Shown: positions 11,732 to 25,404, counted from the first letter of the stretch. The stretch: 64,000 bases of DNA from Neocallimastix lanati (nom. inval.) (GCA_016946835.1 JACVTC010000136.1:352501-416500), one strand, 5' to 3'. Notes: generated from the letters alone by a model not told the origin. Numbers and translations are program-made.

Positions 11732-14453
11732 ATAATAAATAATAATAATTATAAATATATATATATATATTTATAATTGTTAATATTATTATTTTGTTTA
11801 ATATAATAAATCTTGAAATTTTTCTTCGTATTTACGGCTTATATTAAAATAAATAATACCCAAACTAAACAAACACAAACTAATTATGTATATATATTAA
11901 TAACAGTATCAAAAATATATATAAGGAATAAAAAACAAATATAAAATAAAATAATATTAATAATATATATATGTATAATAAAAATAAAATCAATTTTAAT
12001 TATAATCATTACTAAAATTGCTAATAAAATAAATATATTAATTATTAAAATGAAACTAACGAACAATAAAAAAAATAAAATTTAAAATTATCCATTTAGA
12101 ATTAATATTAACATTTGATATTATTATTATTATTTGTGAAATAAAAAAAAAATCTAATATAATTTTCTTTTTATATTATTGATATATAGAAAAACAAAAA
12201 TTATATATATACATACATATATTTATTTTTATTTATTTTTATTTATATTAATAATTATATATACTTTATATTAATAAATACGTATTTTATCGTAATCACT
12301 TATTTTTCATTATCTTATTAAGTTAAGAAATTCATTACATTATAATATAACTTATTTTATTACTCGATTAAATTTTCCTGAAACTTTCATTAACAGTACT
12401 TATTGTTATTAAATATTTTATTTTAATGCATTTAATACAACTTATTTTTTGAAAAACTTTTTTAACTTGGATAGCTTTTTTTTTTAAATAAATTTTTACA
12501 GTTAACTTATCATATATCACTGCTTTTCAGATAATTATCTATTCTCATTGACAAAATGTAATATATAAGAATAAAAAAAAAAAAATTTTTTTTTAAAAAT
12601 ATGTTCTTTTGTGTATTATAAAATATATTACATAAAAAATTATTAATATATACATTTTTTATCATTATTTTTCTAATAGTTCTACAACAACAACATTTTT
12701 TTTTAATACTTTTTTTATATGATAATAAGTAAAAAGAAAAATAAGTAAGTTTTAAATTTAATTAATTAAAATTATAAAATTAAAATTTTATTATTATAAA
12801 ATTATTATTATACAATTGACATGCTAAAACAATAACAACTACTGAATTTTAATTACTTTGAATTAAATAAAATGATGTAATATTTATATTTACTTAATAA
12901 GTTAGGTAGGTAAGAAAACTATTAGGAAAAGTTTGAAGTTTTCTTTTTTACTGAAAAATTTTTGAATAAGTATAATAATATATTTGAAAATGAAATTTAT
13001 TATTAATTGCTTTAATCAATTATTAATACTAAATTAAAAAAAAAGGTAATTGCTATGTAATTATTCAAAATAATTATTATATTAATCAATACTTAATATT
13101 TTTATTATTATTTTTATTACAGATATATTCTACTAAAGTAATGTAGATATATTCTACTAAGAAGCAATCTTTTTGTCTAATATGCAATTGCCAAAGGAAC
13201 GTATCTCATTGGATTAAGTTATACAGGCCTCGCTTCAAAGGGAAGCTAGGAACTGATGAGGCACTCCGAGAAAAAGTGTATCAGAAAAAAACTCATCAAT
13301 AATATGCATGTCAGAGTGCTAATGCTGAACACTTAGTAAGACGGTCCAGCAGAGACAATTTCGGTCTATACAAAAGCACACAGAAGTGTTGCGACTACCT
13401 CAACATTCCCATATCTTGAGGGAGCTGAAAATAAAGGTAGTACACACAGGAAGTTAAAAAAAAAAAAAAAAAAAACTATTTATTTAAATTATCTATTATT
13501 ACTTTTTCAAAAGATTTAATATATCATTCCTTTTAAATATAAGCAATTATAGTATTTAATTAATTTATTGTAATAAATTATTAAAGAAGTTTATTTAATT
13601 GTATACATTAAAATCTTTATTTAAATTATTAAAAAGTTTATTTAATTATATATACCAGTTTGAATTATTATTATTATTATTAGTATTATTTTTTTTTTTT
13701 TTTTTATTTTATATATTATATAATGTACTTTAACATAAAATTTTGACATATTATCAAATGATTTATATATGTATTAATAAAAATTAATTTAATTAGTACT
13801 TAATTATTATTCACTAAATTTTTCTTTTTAGTTATAATATTAAACTTAATAATAGAATTTAAATAAAATATAAAATAATATTTTATTTAAACAAAAAAAC
13901 AAATAATTAATTATTAGTAGAAAATAATAAGAATATTTAATAATAAAAAATATATATATTGGGTGTTACAAATTTCGTATTTTATTTATAAAAAATTTTA
14001 AATGATTTTAATTAATTATTTAGGTAACATTTATGATTAACCCTTAACGAAAATATCTATAAAAAAAAAAAAAGTTTAAATTTTCCTAAATTAATAAGGA
14101 AAATAATTTATTAACCTATCCAATCATTTTATTATTTTCTTTTTTATTCTTTGAATTTTACATTATATCCAAAATAATTAATAACAAGATTTATTAAAAA
14201 TTTTTTTTTTCTTCTTTACGCTTGTTTAATAATAATAATTTATTTTTGGTAAATAATTATGTTTATTTATATATTTATGATATAAATATTATAAATATTA
14301 TAAACTTTTTTTTTGTAATTTTAATTTTTATAATTATGATATAAATATTATAAACCTATTTTTGTAGCTTTAATTTTTATTTGATTTATTTTATATTCTT
14401 AATTTTTAATCATAAAATGTAATATATAATATAATATAATAATTTAAATAGAA
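11732..14453. other. intergenic region upstream of tom22
   Basis: A+T-rich with TA runs, an ATT tract at 13665-13690 and poly-T at 13689-13706. The only complex island is the repeat at 13165-13475, annotated separately. No open reading frame with coding character was found. Confidence 0.65.
13165..13475 (+). repeat. SINE-like structured repeat with A tail
   Basis: A roughly 290-bp island of much higher G+C than its surroundings, ending in GGAAGTT followed by about 19 A. Its last 105 bp align with the reverse complement of 37968-38077 and, with an internal deletion, 60840-60923. Shared blocks include CATTCCCAT, CTTGAGGG, CTGAAA.TAAAGG and GTACACAC. A 5-bp hairpin occurs in both copies (AGCAC/GTGTT here, AGCAT/ATGCT in the other) with compensatory change, which points to a structured RNA. 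No tRNA A/B boxes and no coding sequence could be recognised. It may be a retroposed non-coding RNA. The parent RNA is unknown. Confidence 0.55.
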
Positions 14454-14987
14454 ATGGCTTTCTTAGAAGAAGTTAACGAAAAGCAAAATGCTTTAATTTC
14501 TGATGAAGAAGACGACGAATACCTTACTTCTTCCGATGAAGAATCCGATATTGATGATGAAGATGAAAATTTACTTTCTAGAGTTATTGCTTTAAGAGAT
14601 ATTGTTCCACCGGAAACTAGAGCTAGAATTTCAAATACTACTTCTTCATTATTTTCAAAATCTTTTGGATTATTAAAAACCATTGGTAACAGTGCATGGA
14701 TTTTAGTTACAGCTGCTAGTATACTTGCTTTACCAGTTGTATTAGAAATTGAAAGAGAACAAGCTTCAATTCAACAAGAAAATCAAAGAGCACAACAACA
14801 ACAATTTAGACAACAGCAGGTACTTTAACAATAAAATAATCATAATAATAATTAAAGTAATTATGAAAACAATTTTTAATTAAATCTATAAATCTATAAT
14901 AAATTATATATATATATATATATATTTAATTTAATTATATTTGTACAGTTACTTTCAAGAGCTATTCCAGAAGATGATGAAGAATAA
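14454..14987 (+). CDS. tom22: mitochondrial import receptor Tom22
   Basis: Exons 14454-14819 and 14949-14987 join in phase 0 to give 134 residues, with donor CAG|GTACTT and acceptor TACAG. The acidic N-terminus (ISDEEDDEYLTSSDEESDID, about 16-35) is the presequence-binding cytosolic patch of Tom22. It is followed by ALRDIVPPETRARI (about 47-60), a conserved pre-membrane segment, and one TM helix (about 79-96, SAWILVTAASILALPVV) ending in a Gln-rich intermembrane-space tail. Length and order match fungal Tom22 (about 140-150 aa). It would be the central organiser of the TOM complex. In gut fungi, which have hydrogenosomes in place of respiring mitochondria, it would act in hydrogenosomal import. 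That location is inferred from the organism guess. Confidence 0.9.
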
Positions 14988-15933
14988 TTTTAATGTTATT
15001 TCATTTACATAATATATTAATTAATTATTTATTTAAATTATAAATAACAGTAATATAAATTTAATTATTTTATATATCTATAATTCTAAGTAAAAATAAA
15101 ATTGAAAACAAAAAAAAAAAAAAGGAAAAAAAAGAGAAAAAGGAAAAAAAAAGATTATATTAATAAATAATCACTATATAATATAAAAACAACTATAAAA
15201 ACTATAAAAAAAATCCCATAACAAATAAAATTTAACACAATTTTTTGATAATGATTAAATATATCTTTAGACGTAATTATTTTTAAAATAATTTTTTTGG
15301 ATTATATTTATATATTTTCAAAAATTTAAACCATATATTAACTATTAAAAATTGATAATTATAAATAAAACTTTCTAAATAATAAATAAATATAAACACA
15401 TATATAAAAATAGCAAATTTCAATATATTAAATTTAAATGAGTATTAATTGAATTTATGAAATTTATTTTAATGAATGTTTTTTATTTTTTTTTTTTTTT
15501 TTTTTTTAAAAAATTCTTTTTCATAACTTATTTAAAATAAATAATAAAAAATTTAAGAAAGAAAAATAAGTAATTTAAAATATATATATATATAATTTTT
15601 ATAGTACTTATTATATTGTATATAGTTTTAATTATTTAAGTCGTTTTAAATCTTTTGAACTTATTGTTCCTTTGCTTGAAAATTTTGTTCTAATATATTA
15701 ATAATTTTATGATAATAATAATAACAATAGCAATAATAAAATGATTTTAAATATTTTTTTAAGATAATGTTTATTATTTGAATAAAAGTTTTTGGTAAAA
15801 ATATCATCTGTGATATAATTACTTCAATTATTAACTTTTGTATTTGGAGCAAATTTATTAATTTATCATTATTTTATGGTTATATGAAATATTTTTCATT
15901 ATAATAATTTTTTATTTTTTATTGTTAATTTTT

Positions 15934-15970
<37 letters not shown>

Positions 15971-17619
15971 TTTTTAGTTTTTATGTATTTTTTATTTTTG
16001 TTTATAATTTATTATTATTATTTTCTTTAGTTCATTATTTGTTTATTTAATTTATATTCTTTAAAATTAGTTTTTTTTTTTTTTTTTTTTTCTAGTTTGA
16101 AAATTTACATTTGTTAGATTTTCTTATTACGACAAGTTAATTTTATTAAACCTTTAATTAGGTAGTAGGTAGTATTATTAATTTAAATATTTTTAAGGTA
16201 TTACAAACTTCTAATTTGGTTGTTAACAATTATATAATATATATATATAATTTAAATTATTATTCAAATTTAATTTAATGTATATATATATTTATTTTAA
16301 TAATGATTACAGAGGTTAAAAATTTTTTATGATAAATATTATAAATATTTTTTATTGCTGTCATATTTTATTGAAGATAAAGTGTAATTCATTCAAGGAT
16401 CAAAAAGAAATTCCACTGGAACATTTTGTTTTGTTAGTAAATAATGATAATTATAATTTTTTATACTTTTTTTGGCATGAATTACTTTCTTGTAGTAATT
16501 TATGATGATTAACTTAAAACCTTTGGGATTCTATATTTTTCTTGTTGGTATACCATATCTATTTACTAATTCACTTTAAATTCTTTATCATTTCTTAAAA
16601 AGAAAGTCACTTAATGGTAATGTAAGAATAAAAGTTTGGATTATAACATTTATATAATCATTCTTTTAATATTATTGAATCCAATAACTCTATTATAAAA
16701 TTTGATAAAAACATTAGTATTAAAATTATAATTAATATATTTAAGGAGGATATAACTAAAAATATTTATATTAAATAATATTTTTTGTTATTACTATAGT
16801 AACAGTATTTATTATTTTTATCCAGTTTAGAGATAAAGGTTAGCTTTATAGCACACTAAAAAAAGTTTAATTTTGTATTATGATTTTTGTTATTCTATGT
16901 TATACACAGCTTTATTTCTTTAATATTACCAAAAGATAAGCTATTAACGTATAATCATCTTGTAAAATTTGAACTTTTTTTTTTTTTTTTTTTTATAGTT
17001 TTGAATATAATAATTTATATATATATATATATGATATAGTCAAAAATATAAAATATACATAGTTTAGTATATACTTCCAAAATATGTTAATATTAAAATA
17101 CTCTAGAGTTAACATGAAACTATGAATATTGGAAAGAGAAGTTATTATTTTTTATCTATATTATTATAAAATTTGTAATATATTAACTTTATAGTAATAA
17201 TATTAATTATTTTGATAATATTTTTACGGACTAAATGTGTATATATATATATTCGAATTTTAATTAAACAAACTTTTTTCAATATTGAAATATAAGTAGA
17301 CTTTTTTTATCTAATAAACCAATAATATAAAAATTAAACATAATAGATATATATAAATATGATACAATAATTATTTTAAATAAATTTTGTTTATTATTAA
17401 TTATATTTAATTACAAAAAACTAAATATCTTCATTACATCTCATATTAGTATTATATATTTACTTTAATTAAATAAAAAGAAAAATATATTACATTATTA
17501 AAGTAAAGTCCTCCTAGTCATAAATTCTCTTCATTATCTTTTTATTTTAATTATTTATATATTAGTTTATGTATAAAAAATAAAATATGAAATAAATTTA
17601 TGGATGACATATTAAATAA

Positions 17620-17662
<43 letters not shown>

Positions 17663-18068
17663 GTAAATAATAAATAAATAAGTAAATAATAATAAAATTT
17701 ATATTTTATATTTTGTTACTTTTATTAAATTTTACAATAATATTAATAATAATAATAAATATATATAATAATATATAAAATAGTATTAATTAAAATAATA
17801 AAAAATTATGGAAAATTAATTATCATATATTATTGATCATATTATCCAATCAATTGGTTATATATAATTAATGAATTATATTTATTTAAAGTGATGTAAA
17901 ATAGTCTTTTAATACTCAAACCATTATATATATAATAGTATTAATACTTTATATATTTAATAAAGAAAAATAAAGAAAAAAAAAAAAAAAGAAAAAGAAA
18001 AAGAAATAAGATAAAATAAAATAATAAAAAAATAAAATTAAGTAAATAAGAAATATAAAATAATAAAG
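14988..18068. other. 3-kb gene-poor region between tom22 and EBP1
   Basis: Mostly A/T homopolymers and TA, ATT and AAAT tracts (AAAT array at 17620-17660). The stretch 16360-16600 is less repetitive. Its minus strand has short protein-like fragments (VNRYGIPTRKI around 16560) that could be a remnant of a retroelement integrase, but there are too many stops to be sure. No gene is called. Confidence 0.55.
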
Positions 18069-20561
18069 ATGGCCACTACTACTGAAGACGACCAATCTTT
18101 TATCACTAATCAATCCATCTTTACCAAATATCAAACTGCAGCTGATATTTGCAATCGTAAATATTATATAATTTATATAATAAAAATAATAAATAAAAGT
18201 TTAAAATATAAATTTATATAAATTGTTGATAATATAATAATGGAAAATTTTGATAAATATTAAAATTTAATGTTTAAAATTTATAATTTTATATAATATA
18301 TTATAAATATTATATTTATATATATATATTTTTAATTAAATAGGTGCAATGGAAGCTGTAATTGCTGGATGTGTTGACGGTGCTAAAGTTATTGATCTTT
18401 GTAAATTGGGTGATAAAACTATTGAAGATGAAGCCAAGAAAGTATATAGTAATAAAAAGGGAATTAAAAAGGGTAATATATATAAATGAATTAAAAAATA
18501 TTTTCATATAGGATTAATAGATAAATAAATAAATAGATAAATAACTAATACTTTAATTATTCTTAATATTAATATTTAAAAATTATAAATAATATTCAAT
18601 ATATTCATAATACTAATAATAATATAAATATTAATTTCAACATAGGTATTGCTTTTCCAACTTGTGTTTCACCAGACAGTGTCATTTGTCATGTTTCTCC
18701 ACTTGATGGAGAACCAGACAGTGAAATTACATTAAAAACTGGAAGTTTGGTTAGAATTGAATTAGCTGCTCATGTTGATGGTTATATTGCTCACTCCGCA
18801 CATACCTTAAAAGTTGGAGCAACAAAGGTATGTATGAAATAAAATATAAAAAGAATATATCATAAAATAAAATAAAATAAAATAAAATAAAATAAAATAA
18901 AATAAAATAAAATAAAATAAAATAAAATAAAATAAAATAAAATAAAATAAAATAAAATAAAATAAAATAAATAAAATAAAATAAAATAAAATAAAATAAA
19001 TAAAATAAAATAAAATAAAATAAAATAAAATAAAATAAAATAAAATAAAATAAAATAAAATAAAATAAAATAAAATAAAATAAAATAAAATAAAATAAAA
19101 TAAAATAAAATAAAATAAAATAAAATAAAATAAAATAAAATAAAATAAAATAAAATAAAATAAAATAAAATAAATAAAATAAAATAAAATAAAATAAAAT
19201 AAAATAAAATAAAATAAAATAAAATAAAATAAAATAAAATAAAATAAAATAAAATAAAATAAAATAAAATAAAATAAAATAAATAAAATAAAATAAAATA
19301 AAATAAAATAAAATAAAATAAAATAAAATAAAATAAAATAAAATAAAATAAAATAAAATAAAATAAAATAAAATAAAATAAAATAAAATAAAATAAAATA
19401 AAATAAATAAAATAAAATAAAATAAAATAAATAGTAGAAATATGAATATAAAGTACAGATTGAATAAAATAAAATAAAATAAAATAAAATAAAATAAAAT
19501 AAAATAAAATAAAATAAAATAAAATAAAATAAAATAAAATAAAATAAAATAAAATAAAATAAAATAAAACAAAACAAAATAAAATAAATAAATTAATATT
19601 ATATATAATTAAAAATTAATAAATAAAGGAAAATCCAGCTACTGGACGTGAAGCTGATGTTATAGAAGCTGCCCATAAATCATGCGAAGCAATTATTCGT
19701 CTTTTAAGAAATGGAAAGAAGAATTATGAAATTACTGATACAGTTCAAAAGTTAACTAAAGAATTTGAATGTATTCCAATTGAAGGTATGATTTCTCACG
19801 CTGTTCATCAAGATAATATGGAAGGTGAAAAAACTATTATGTTAAATCCAACTGATGATCAACGTCGTCAAGTTCCAGAAGTTACTCTTGAAGAAGGTGA
19901 TGCTTATGTTATTGATGTTTTAATTACAACTAGTGATGGTAAGTTAAAACCACACACTGGTAGAACTACTGTCTACAAAAAGAATGTTGATGCTAACTAT
20001 CAATTAAAGTTAAAGGCTTCCAAGAATATATATACTGAAATCTGTAATAAATTTGGAAATATGGGTTTCTCTCTTAGGTAAAACAAGAATTATTAAATCA
20101 TATATTTTAAAAAAAATTGTTTGTAATATTAAAATAATGGGTTTAATTATATAATATTATTTAATAGAGCTATGGAAGATGCTAATAAGGCTAAATTAGG
20201 TATTACTGAATGTCAAGGTCGTCGTCTTGTAAATGGTTATCCAATGTTAGAAACTAAGGAAAATGAATTTGTTGCTCATTATATGTTTACTGCTTTAATG
20301 ATGCCATCTGGTCCAACTAGAATTACTAAGGATTACTATGATGCTTCAAAGGTAAAGGCTGATCACCAAATTCAAGATGAAGAAATTAATAATTTATTAA
20401 AGACAGCTGTCAAAAAGAATAACAAGAAGAAGAACAAGAAGGTAAATTTAAATGAATAATAAAATATACACTTTTTATTAATAATAAATCTATTAAAATA
20501 TATTTTTCTTTATTTTTTGTTATTGTTATTGTAGAAGAAGGCTGCTGCTGCTAAAGAATAA
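18069..20561 (+). CDS. proliferation-associated protein 2G4 / EBP1 homologue
   Basis: Six exons: 18069-18156, 18344-18472, 18646-18827, 19629-20077, 20168-20441, 20535-20561. All are GT-AG with phases closing to 382 residues, close to human PA2G4 (394). The start MATTTEDDQSFI is followed by the pita-bread aminopeptidase fold: AMEAVIAGCVDGAKVIDLC, FPTCVSPDSVICHVSPL, RIELAAHVDGYIAHSAHT and EAIPIEG-type segments (here FECIPIEGMISHAVHQ), then GDAYVIDVLITTSDGKLKPH. The metal-ligand residues of methionine aminopeptidases are largely replaced, as is normal for EBP1. The C-terminus is the Lys-rich tail KKNNKKKNKKKKAAAAKE. EBP1 binds 60S ribosomes and rRNA near the tunnel exit and lies here among other ribosome-linked genes. 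Intron 3 (801 bp) is filled by an AAAAT array. Confidence 0.95.
18862..19590. repeat. AAAAT pentanucleotide array inside EBP1 intron 3
   Basis: About 720 bp of AAAAT repeats, with a few AAAT interruptions, fill the third intron of the EBP1 gene. At 19429-19465 the array contains one copy of a 36-nt unit (core AGTACAGATTGAAT) that also forms the 33-copy minisatellite at 46711-48590. The long minus-strand open frames here (Phe/Ile/Leu/Tyr repeats) are products of the repeat and not genes. Confidence 0.95.
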
Positions 20562-21107
20562 ACAATTTTATATTAATTATTTTTTTTATTTTTTATTTTT
20601 TATTAGAATAAATAATATAATTAATATATACTAAATATAATATATTTTATTTTTAAAAAATAAAAAAAAATTACAAATAAATAATAATCAAGAAATAAAA
20701 TAAAATAAAAATAAAAATAAAAATAATTTATATGTTTTATTTATATGTTTTATTTTGATGTTTTTTTTTTTTTTTTTTTTTTAATACTAAAACTTTAAAT
20801 GGAGTATAAATAATAAATTTTTAAATATTGTTATGAATAATTATTGATGTAAAATCTTTCAAAAATAGTTGTTTTAAAATAGTTAAAATATTAATGAGTA
20901 AATATTTAATTATTGAAGTTTGCATACATAAGTTTTATACAATACTTTAATTTTGTTCAATTTAACCAATCATTATATGTAACTATATATAAGTATCATT
21001 TACATTTTTTTTTAAATTTTGTAAATATTTTAAAAAATAAAGTTTATTTGAACTATTGGAAACCGTTATATTAAATATTAATAAATTTGGTAATATAATT
21101 AATAAAA
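20562..21107. other. intergenic region EBP1 to tma46
   Basis: A+T-rich spacer with a poly-T run at 20761-20782. It contains the 3' flank of EBP1 and the promoter region of the zinc-finger gene. No feature is resolved. Confidence 0.7.
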
Positions 21108-23328
21108 ATGGCGAAGAAAAAGCAACCACAAATGTCTTCGAAAGCTGAACAAAAGCTTAAGAATAAGATTATTGAAGACAAAACTTTTGGTTTAAAGAAT
21201 AAAAAGAAGTCTAGTAAAGTTGCAAAAGTAATTTGAAAGTAAAAAAAAAAAAAAAGTTATGAAATTACATCCATATTATATTTCAATAAAAATGAAATTT
21301 AAAAACAAATTTTATAACAATGAATTTAAAATTATTTTTTTTATAAAAACAAGAAGATTAGAATGGAAATTACTTGCAATGAAAAGGAATACAATAAATA
21401 TTTTATGTATTATGTATTAATGATTTACAAAAGAAAAATATAAGCTTTTAAATTGTTAAAAATTTTGAATAAATATATATATGGCAAATTTTAATTTAGT
21501 AAAAGTATTAACAACTTTTAAATATTGTTAAATTACAAATTCAAATATTGAAATAAAAAATAATATTAATTCATCAAAAAATAATTTAATGATATAAATA
21601 AATATAAGAATAATTTTTTATACTTTAAATATTTTATCAATATGATAATTATTATTTTTTTTTTATTAAAGAAATAATATAAATTTTAAAATTAATATAT
21701 GAATGTTTTTTAATATATATTATAAAATAGTATGTACAACAAGTTCAACAACAAGTCAATCAAGCTGGTAATAGAAAAGCTATGGTAACAAAATATTATT
21801 TAATAAAAGTAAATTTAAAAATTGTTTTTCAATGTTTTAATAAAATTAAAATTAATGTATAATAGAAAGAACAAGAGGAAAGAAAAAAGAAATTGGAAGC
21901 AAAGAAGAAAGAAGAAGAAAGAAGAAAAACCGAATTAAAAGAAATTTTCAAACCAGTACAAATTCAACAAAAAGTTCCATTTGGTAAATAATTTATTTCT
22001 TTCAGTAATTTCATTAAATAATTTGGGAATAAATTATTAATAGTTGTTAAATTATCAATATATAATAAGGTGTCGATCCAAAAACTATTTTATGTGCTTA
22101 CTTTAAGGCAGGTACTTGTCAAAAAGGAAATCGTTGTAAGTTTTCACATGATTTGAATATTGAACGTAAAGCAGAAAAAATTGATTTATATACCGATTAT
22201 CGTAGTAATAATAAGAACAAAAAGAAGAAGAACGGTGAAGGTTAGTTCAATTATAAATTTAAAAATATATAATTTAAGCATAAAAAATTGTTAATATTAA
22301 AAATAAATTTATTAATAATAACTAATAATAGATGAGACTATGGAAAATTGGGATCAAAACAAGTTAGAATCAGTAATAGATAAGAAATATGGTAAAGATA
22401 ATCGTCAAAAACCAACTGAAATTGTTTGTAAATATTTCTTAGAAGCTATTGAAACAAAAAAATATGGTTTCGTAAGTAAAAATATTTAAATATTTCTAAG
22501 TATTTTAATAAATTATTATTTATTAAAAAATTGTTAATATTATTAATATACATTTCGATAATTAATAAATAATTAAACTCGAAAAATTAATAAATATATA
22601 TTAATAAATATACTTATTTTTTTTTATAGTTCTGGGAATGTCCAAATGGAGGAAGTAAATGTAAATATAGACATTGTTTACCTCCAGGTTATGTTTTAAA
22701 GAAAAAGGAAACTGAAGAGGAAAGAAGAGCTCGTGAAGAAGCTGAAAAGGAAAATCAAATTACTCTTGAAGAATTTTTAGAAACCGAAGTAATTATATTT
22801 TTAATATATCGTCATAAATATAAGTTTAACTTTAATAAATATAAAATTTTATTAATTAAAATTTTTTATTATAAATTACAAAAATAGCGTCATAAACTTG
22901 GTCCAAATCTTACACCAATTACTTATGAATCCTTCAATAAATGGAAAGCTGAACGTAAATTACAAAAAGAAAAAGAAGAACAAGAAAAGGCTAAAGCTAA
23001 GGCTGATGCTTACAAACAATATAAGGCTGGAATGAAGAGTGGTATTGGATTCTCTGGTCGTGAATTATTCGACTTTAACCCAGAATTAGCTAATCCATAT
23101 GATGATGACGACGATGCTATGGAAGAATATGTTAGAGAAGATAGTGATGATAATACTCAAAGTAAGACCGAAGAAAAGGATGGAATCAGTAAAAAGGACA
23201 ATGATGAAAAATTAGATGTTAGTGATATAAAAGAATCAATATCAAAGGTTGAAGAAGAAATAAAGGTTGATGAAGAATTATTTGCTGATGAAGATTTAGG
23301 CTTAGATGATGTAGATGATGATGAGTAG
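21108..23328 (+). CDS. tma46: CCCH zinc-finger protein Tma46 / ZC3H15 (DFRP1)
   Basis: Seven exons: 21108-21227, 21731-21784, 21866-21983, 22070-22240, 22332-22471, 22630-22788, 22888-23328. All introns are GT-AG and the total is 400 residues. The order matches DFRP1/Tma46: the [16 protein letters not shown] start, a Lys/Glu-rich helix, a first CCCH finger at about residues 104-124 ([19 protein letters not shown], spacing 7-5-3), a second finger spanning the exon 5/6 junction ([19 protein letters not shown], then [13 protein letters not shown]), the DFRP region ([21 protein letters not shown]) and the acidic C-terminus ending DVDDDE. The family binds and stabilises the DRG1/Rbg1 GTPase on translating ribosomes. 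The conserved segment [15 protein letters not shown] lies near residue 300. Confidence 0.95.
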
Positions 23329-23952
23329 TTTTTTATTATTTTTTTTTTTTTAAAAAAAAAGTATATATATATGTAATATATGGGAATCAGGAATAATTAT
23401 TAAACAATTTAATAATGAAATTTTTGTAGAGAAACAACACATAATAAGTATTCATAAATTAATCATGATTTTACAACTATTAAATTTAATAAAGAATTAA
23501 TAATATAAATTAATTATAATGTTCTTTTTATAATTTTTTATTATTAATATTAGAATTAATTAATTATTTATTTTTTATTCCTCATAAAAAATTTAATGTA
23601 TTAAATATTAATACTAAAATTAAAAATTGTATAATAATAAAAAAATATATAAAATTTATTAAACAAAAGAATATAAAATATTGATTTTTTTTTTTAGAAC
23701 AAATAAATAAAAACTTTAATACGTTAAATTTATTGTATGTAATAGATTGTAATGTAAATTTTATATAGGAATTGTTTTTATCGTGGCAAATATAAGATAA
23801 TTATTATTGGTTTATTTAGTAAAATTTAAAATATTATTGGTTGATTTCACAATGAATTTTAATTATGAAATAACAAAATAGGATTAAATTTATTTTTTTA
23901 ATCGCTCTTTTCTCATTTCTTAATATTTTGAATATTTGAGAACCACGTCATC
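23329..23952. other. intergenic region and uL23 promoter
   Basis: A+T-rich spacer. The last 150 bp before the uL23 ATG are less repetitive (GATTAAATT, CGCTCTTTTCTCATTTC) and end in a pyrimidine-rich leader, as expected for a ribosomal-protein promoter. No discrete site is identified. Confidence 0.5.
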
Positions 23953-24775
23953 ATGGTTAAAGGTATAATATTAAATGAATGAATGGGTTTAATGAATGAA
24001 TAATGTTAATGAAATGTGAATAAATCTGTTATGAATTTTCTTGTGATGTTATTATTTTATTATTATAATATTTATACTTCTATTTTTTAAAAATTATAAT
24101 TTTTCGTTATATTGTTGATGTTAAGTTTCATTATTGTATTAATGAATTGTCCAGAATGAATTCTCATAATAAATATAATGAATTTGGATGTTTAATGATT
24201 GATGAATGAATTATTAATTTAAATTATAAATAAAACAATAAATAGACACTACCAAGGCTGCTGCCGCCAAGAAGGCTGCTCTTAAGGGAGTTAATGCTAA
24301 GGCTACCAAGAAGATTATTACCTCTACTTCTTTCAGAAGACCAAAGACTCTCCGTCTTGCTCGTAAGCCAAAGTACCCAAGAGTTTCTGTCCCAAAGGTT
24401 AACTCTGTTGACCAATACAGTATTCTTAGATTCCCACTCAAGACTGAATCTGCCATGAAGAAGATCGAAGATGACAACACCCTTGTTTTCATTTGTGACG
24501 TTAAGGCCAACAAGAAGCAAATTAAGGATGCCGTTAAGAGAATGTACCAAGTTGATGCTGAAAAGGTCAACACTTTAATTACTCCAAAGGGTGCCAAGAA
24601 GGCTTTCATCCGTCTTACTGCTGATGTTGATGCTTTAGAAGTTGCCAGCAAGGTAATTATTGAATATTAAATATTTATTTAAATATAATAACATCAATCT
24701 AATTTGTATTATTTTTATTTCAATTATAATAAATAATATAATATATAATAAATAATGTAGATCGGTTTCGTTTAA
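23953..24775 (+). CDS. RPL25: 60S ribosomal protein uL23 (Rpl25/L23a)
   Basis: Three exons: 23953-23962 (only 10 nt, ATGGTTAAAG), 24246-24652 and 24761-24775. They splice to 143 residues (yeast Rpl25 is 142). A basic Ala/Lys N-terminus ([15 protein letters not shown]) is followed by [20 protein letters not shown] and the globular uL23 core: [58 protein letters not shown] and the C-terminal IGFV. It binds 25S rRNA at the exit tunnel and is the docking site of SRP and NAC. Codon use is clearly richer in G and C than all neighbours (GCC, AAG, GTC, ACC), typical of a very highly expressed gene. The start depends on the 10-nt exon, supported by a good GT donor and the canonical MVK start. Confidence 0.96.
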
Positions 24776-25404
24776 ACAATTTAATATGTAAAAATACTGA
24801 CGTGGAATTAGTAGTCAATATTTTTTTTATATGAAATAAAAATATAAAAAAAACTATCAGTAAAAAATTCAATCTTCAATTAAAAATTTATGTGTCATAT
24901 TTTAAAAATGGAAAAAAAAAGAATAAAGTACAAATTTATTTGAGAGTGTAAAATAGAATGAGATATTTGTAATTAATAAGATAAAAACATAAAATGAATG
25001 ATTTTAAATTAAATAATATAAAAAATGTTGAGTAATGGAAATATAATATTTATAAATTAAGAATTGAAATCACGTTTTATAAATAATTATTTTAATATTT
25101 ATGTTATGCAATTATTAAAATAATTAAAATATAAAATAATTAAAAATGTTATTTGTTGGAAAGGTATATTTTTTTTTTTGTTTTTTGTATTGGTAATTCA
25201 TTTATTTATTGATATTTTGAAGTTAATAATTGAAAAAAAATTGAAAAAATTTTCTATTATTGTATTCTATTTTATATATTTGATATAAATGGAATTATTT
25301 ATTTTAAGTAACCATGAAATATGAATATATTTAATATAATATAAAATATTATAAAAGGATATAAATAGATAATAATAAAAAAAAGATTTTTATTAAGGAG
25401 TTCT

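Noticed and set aside
13230-13290. Hammerhead-like CTGATGAG ... GAAA in the structured repeat
   Set aside because: The spacing and closing pair of stem II do not fit (the GAAA is not directly after a stem II that pairs), and no stem I/III pairing was seen.
18751-19577. Two 250-270-residue minus-strand frames rich in Phe, Ile, Leu and Tyr
   Set aside because: They arise from the AAAAT array filling EBP1 intron 3, which is well supported by conserved exons on both sides.
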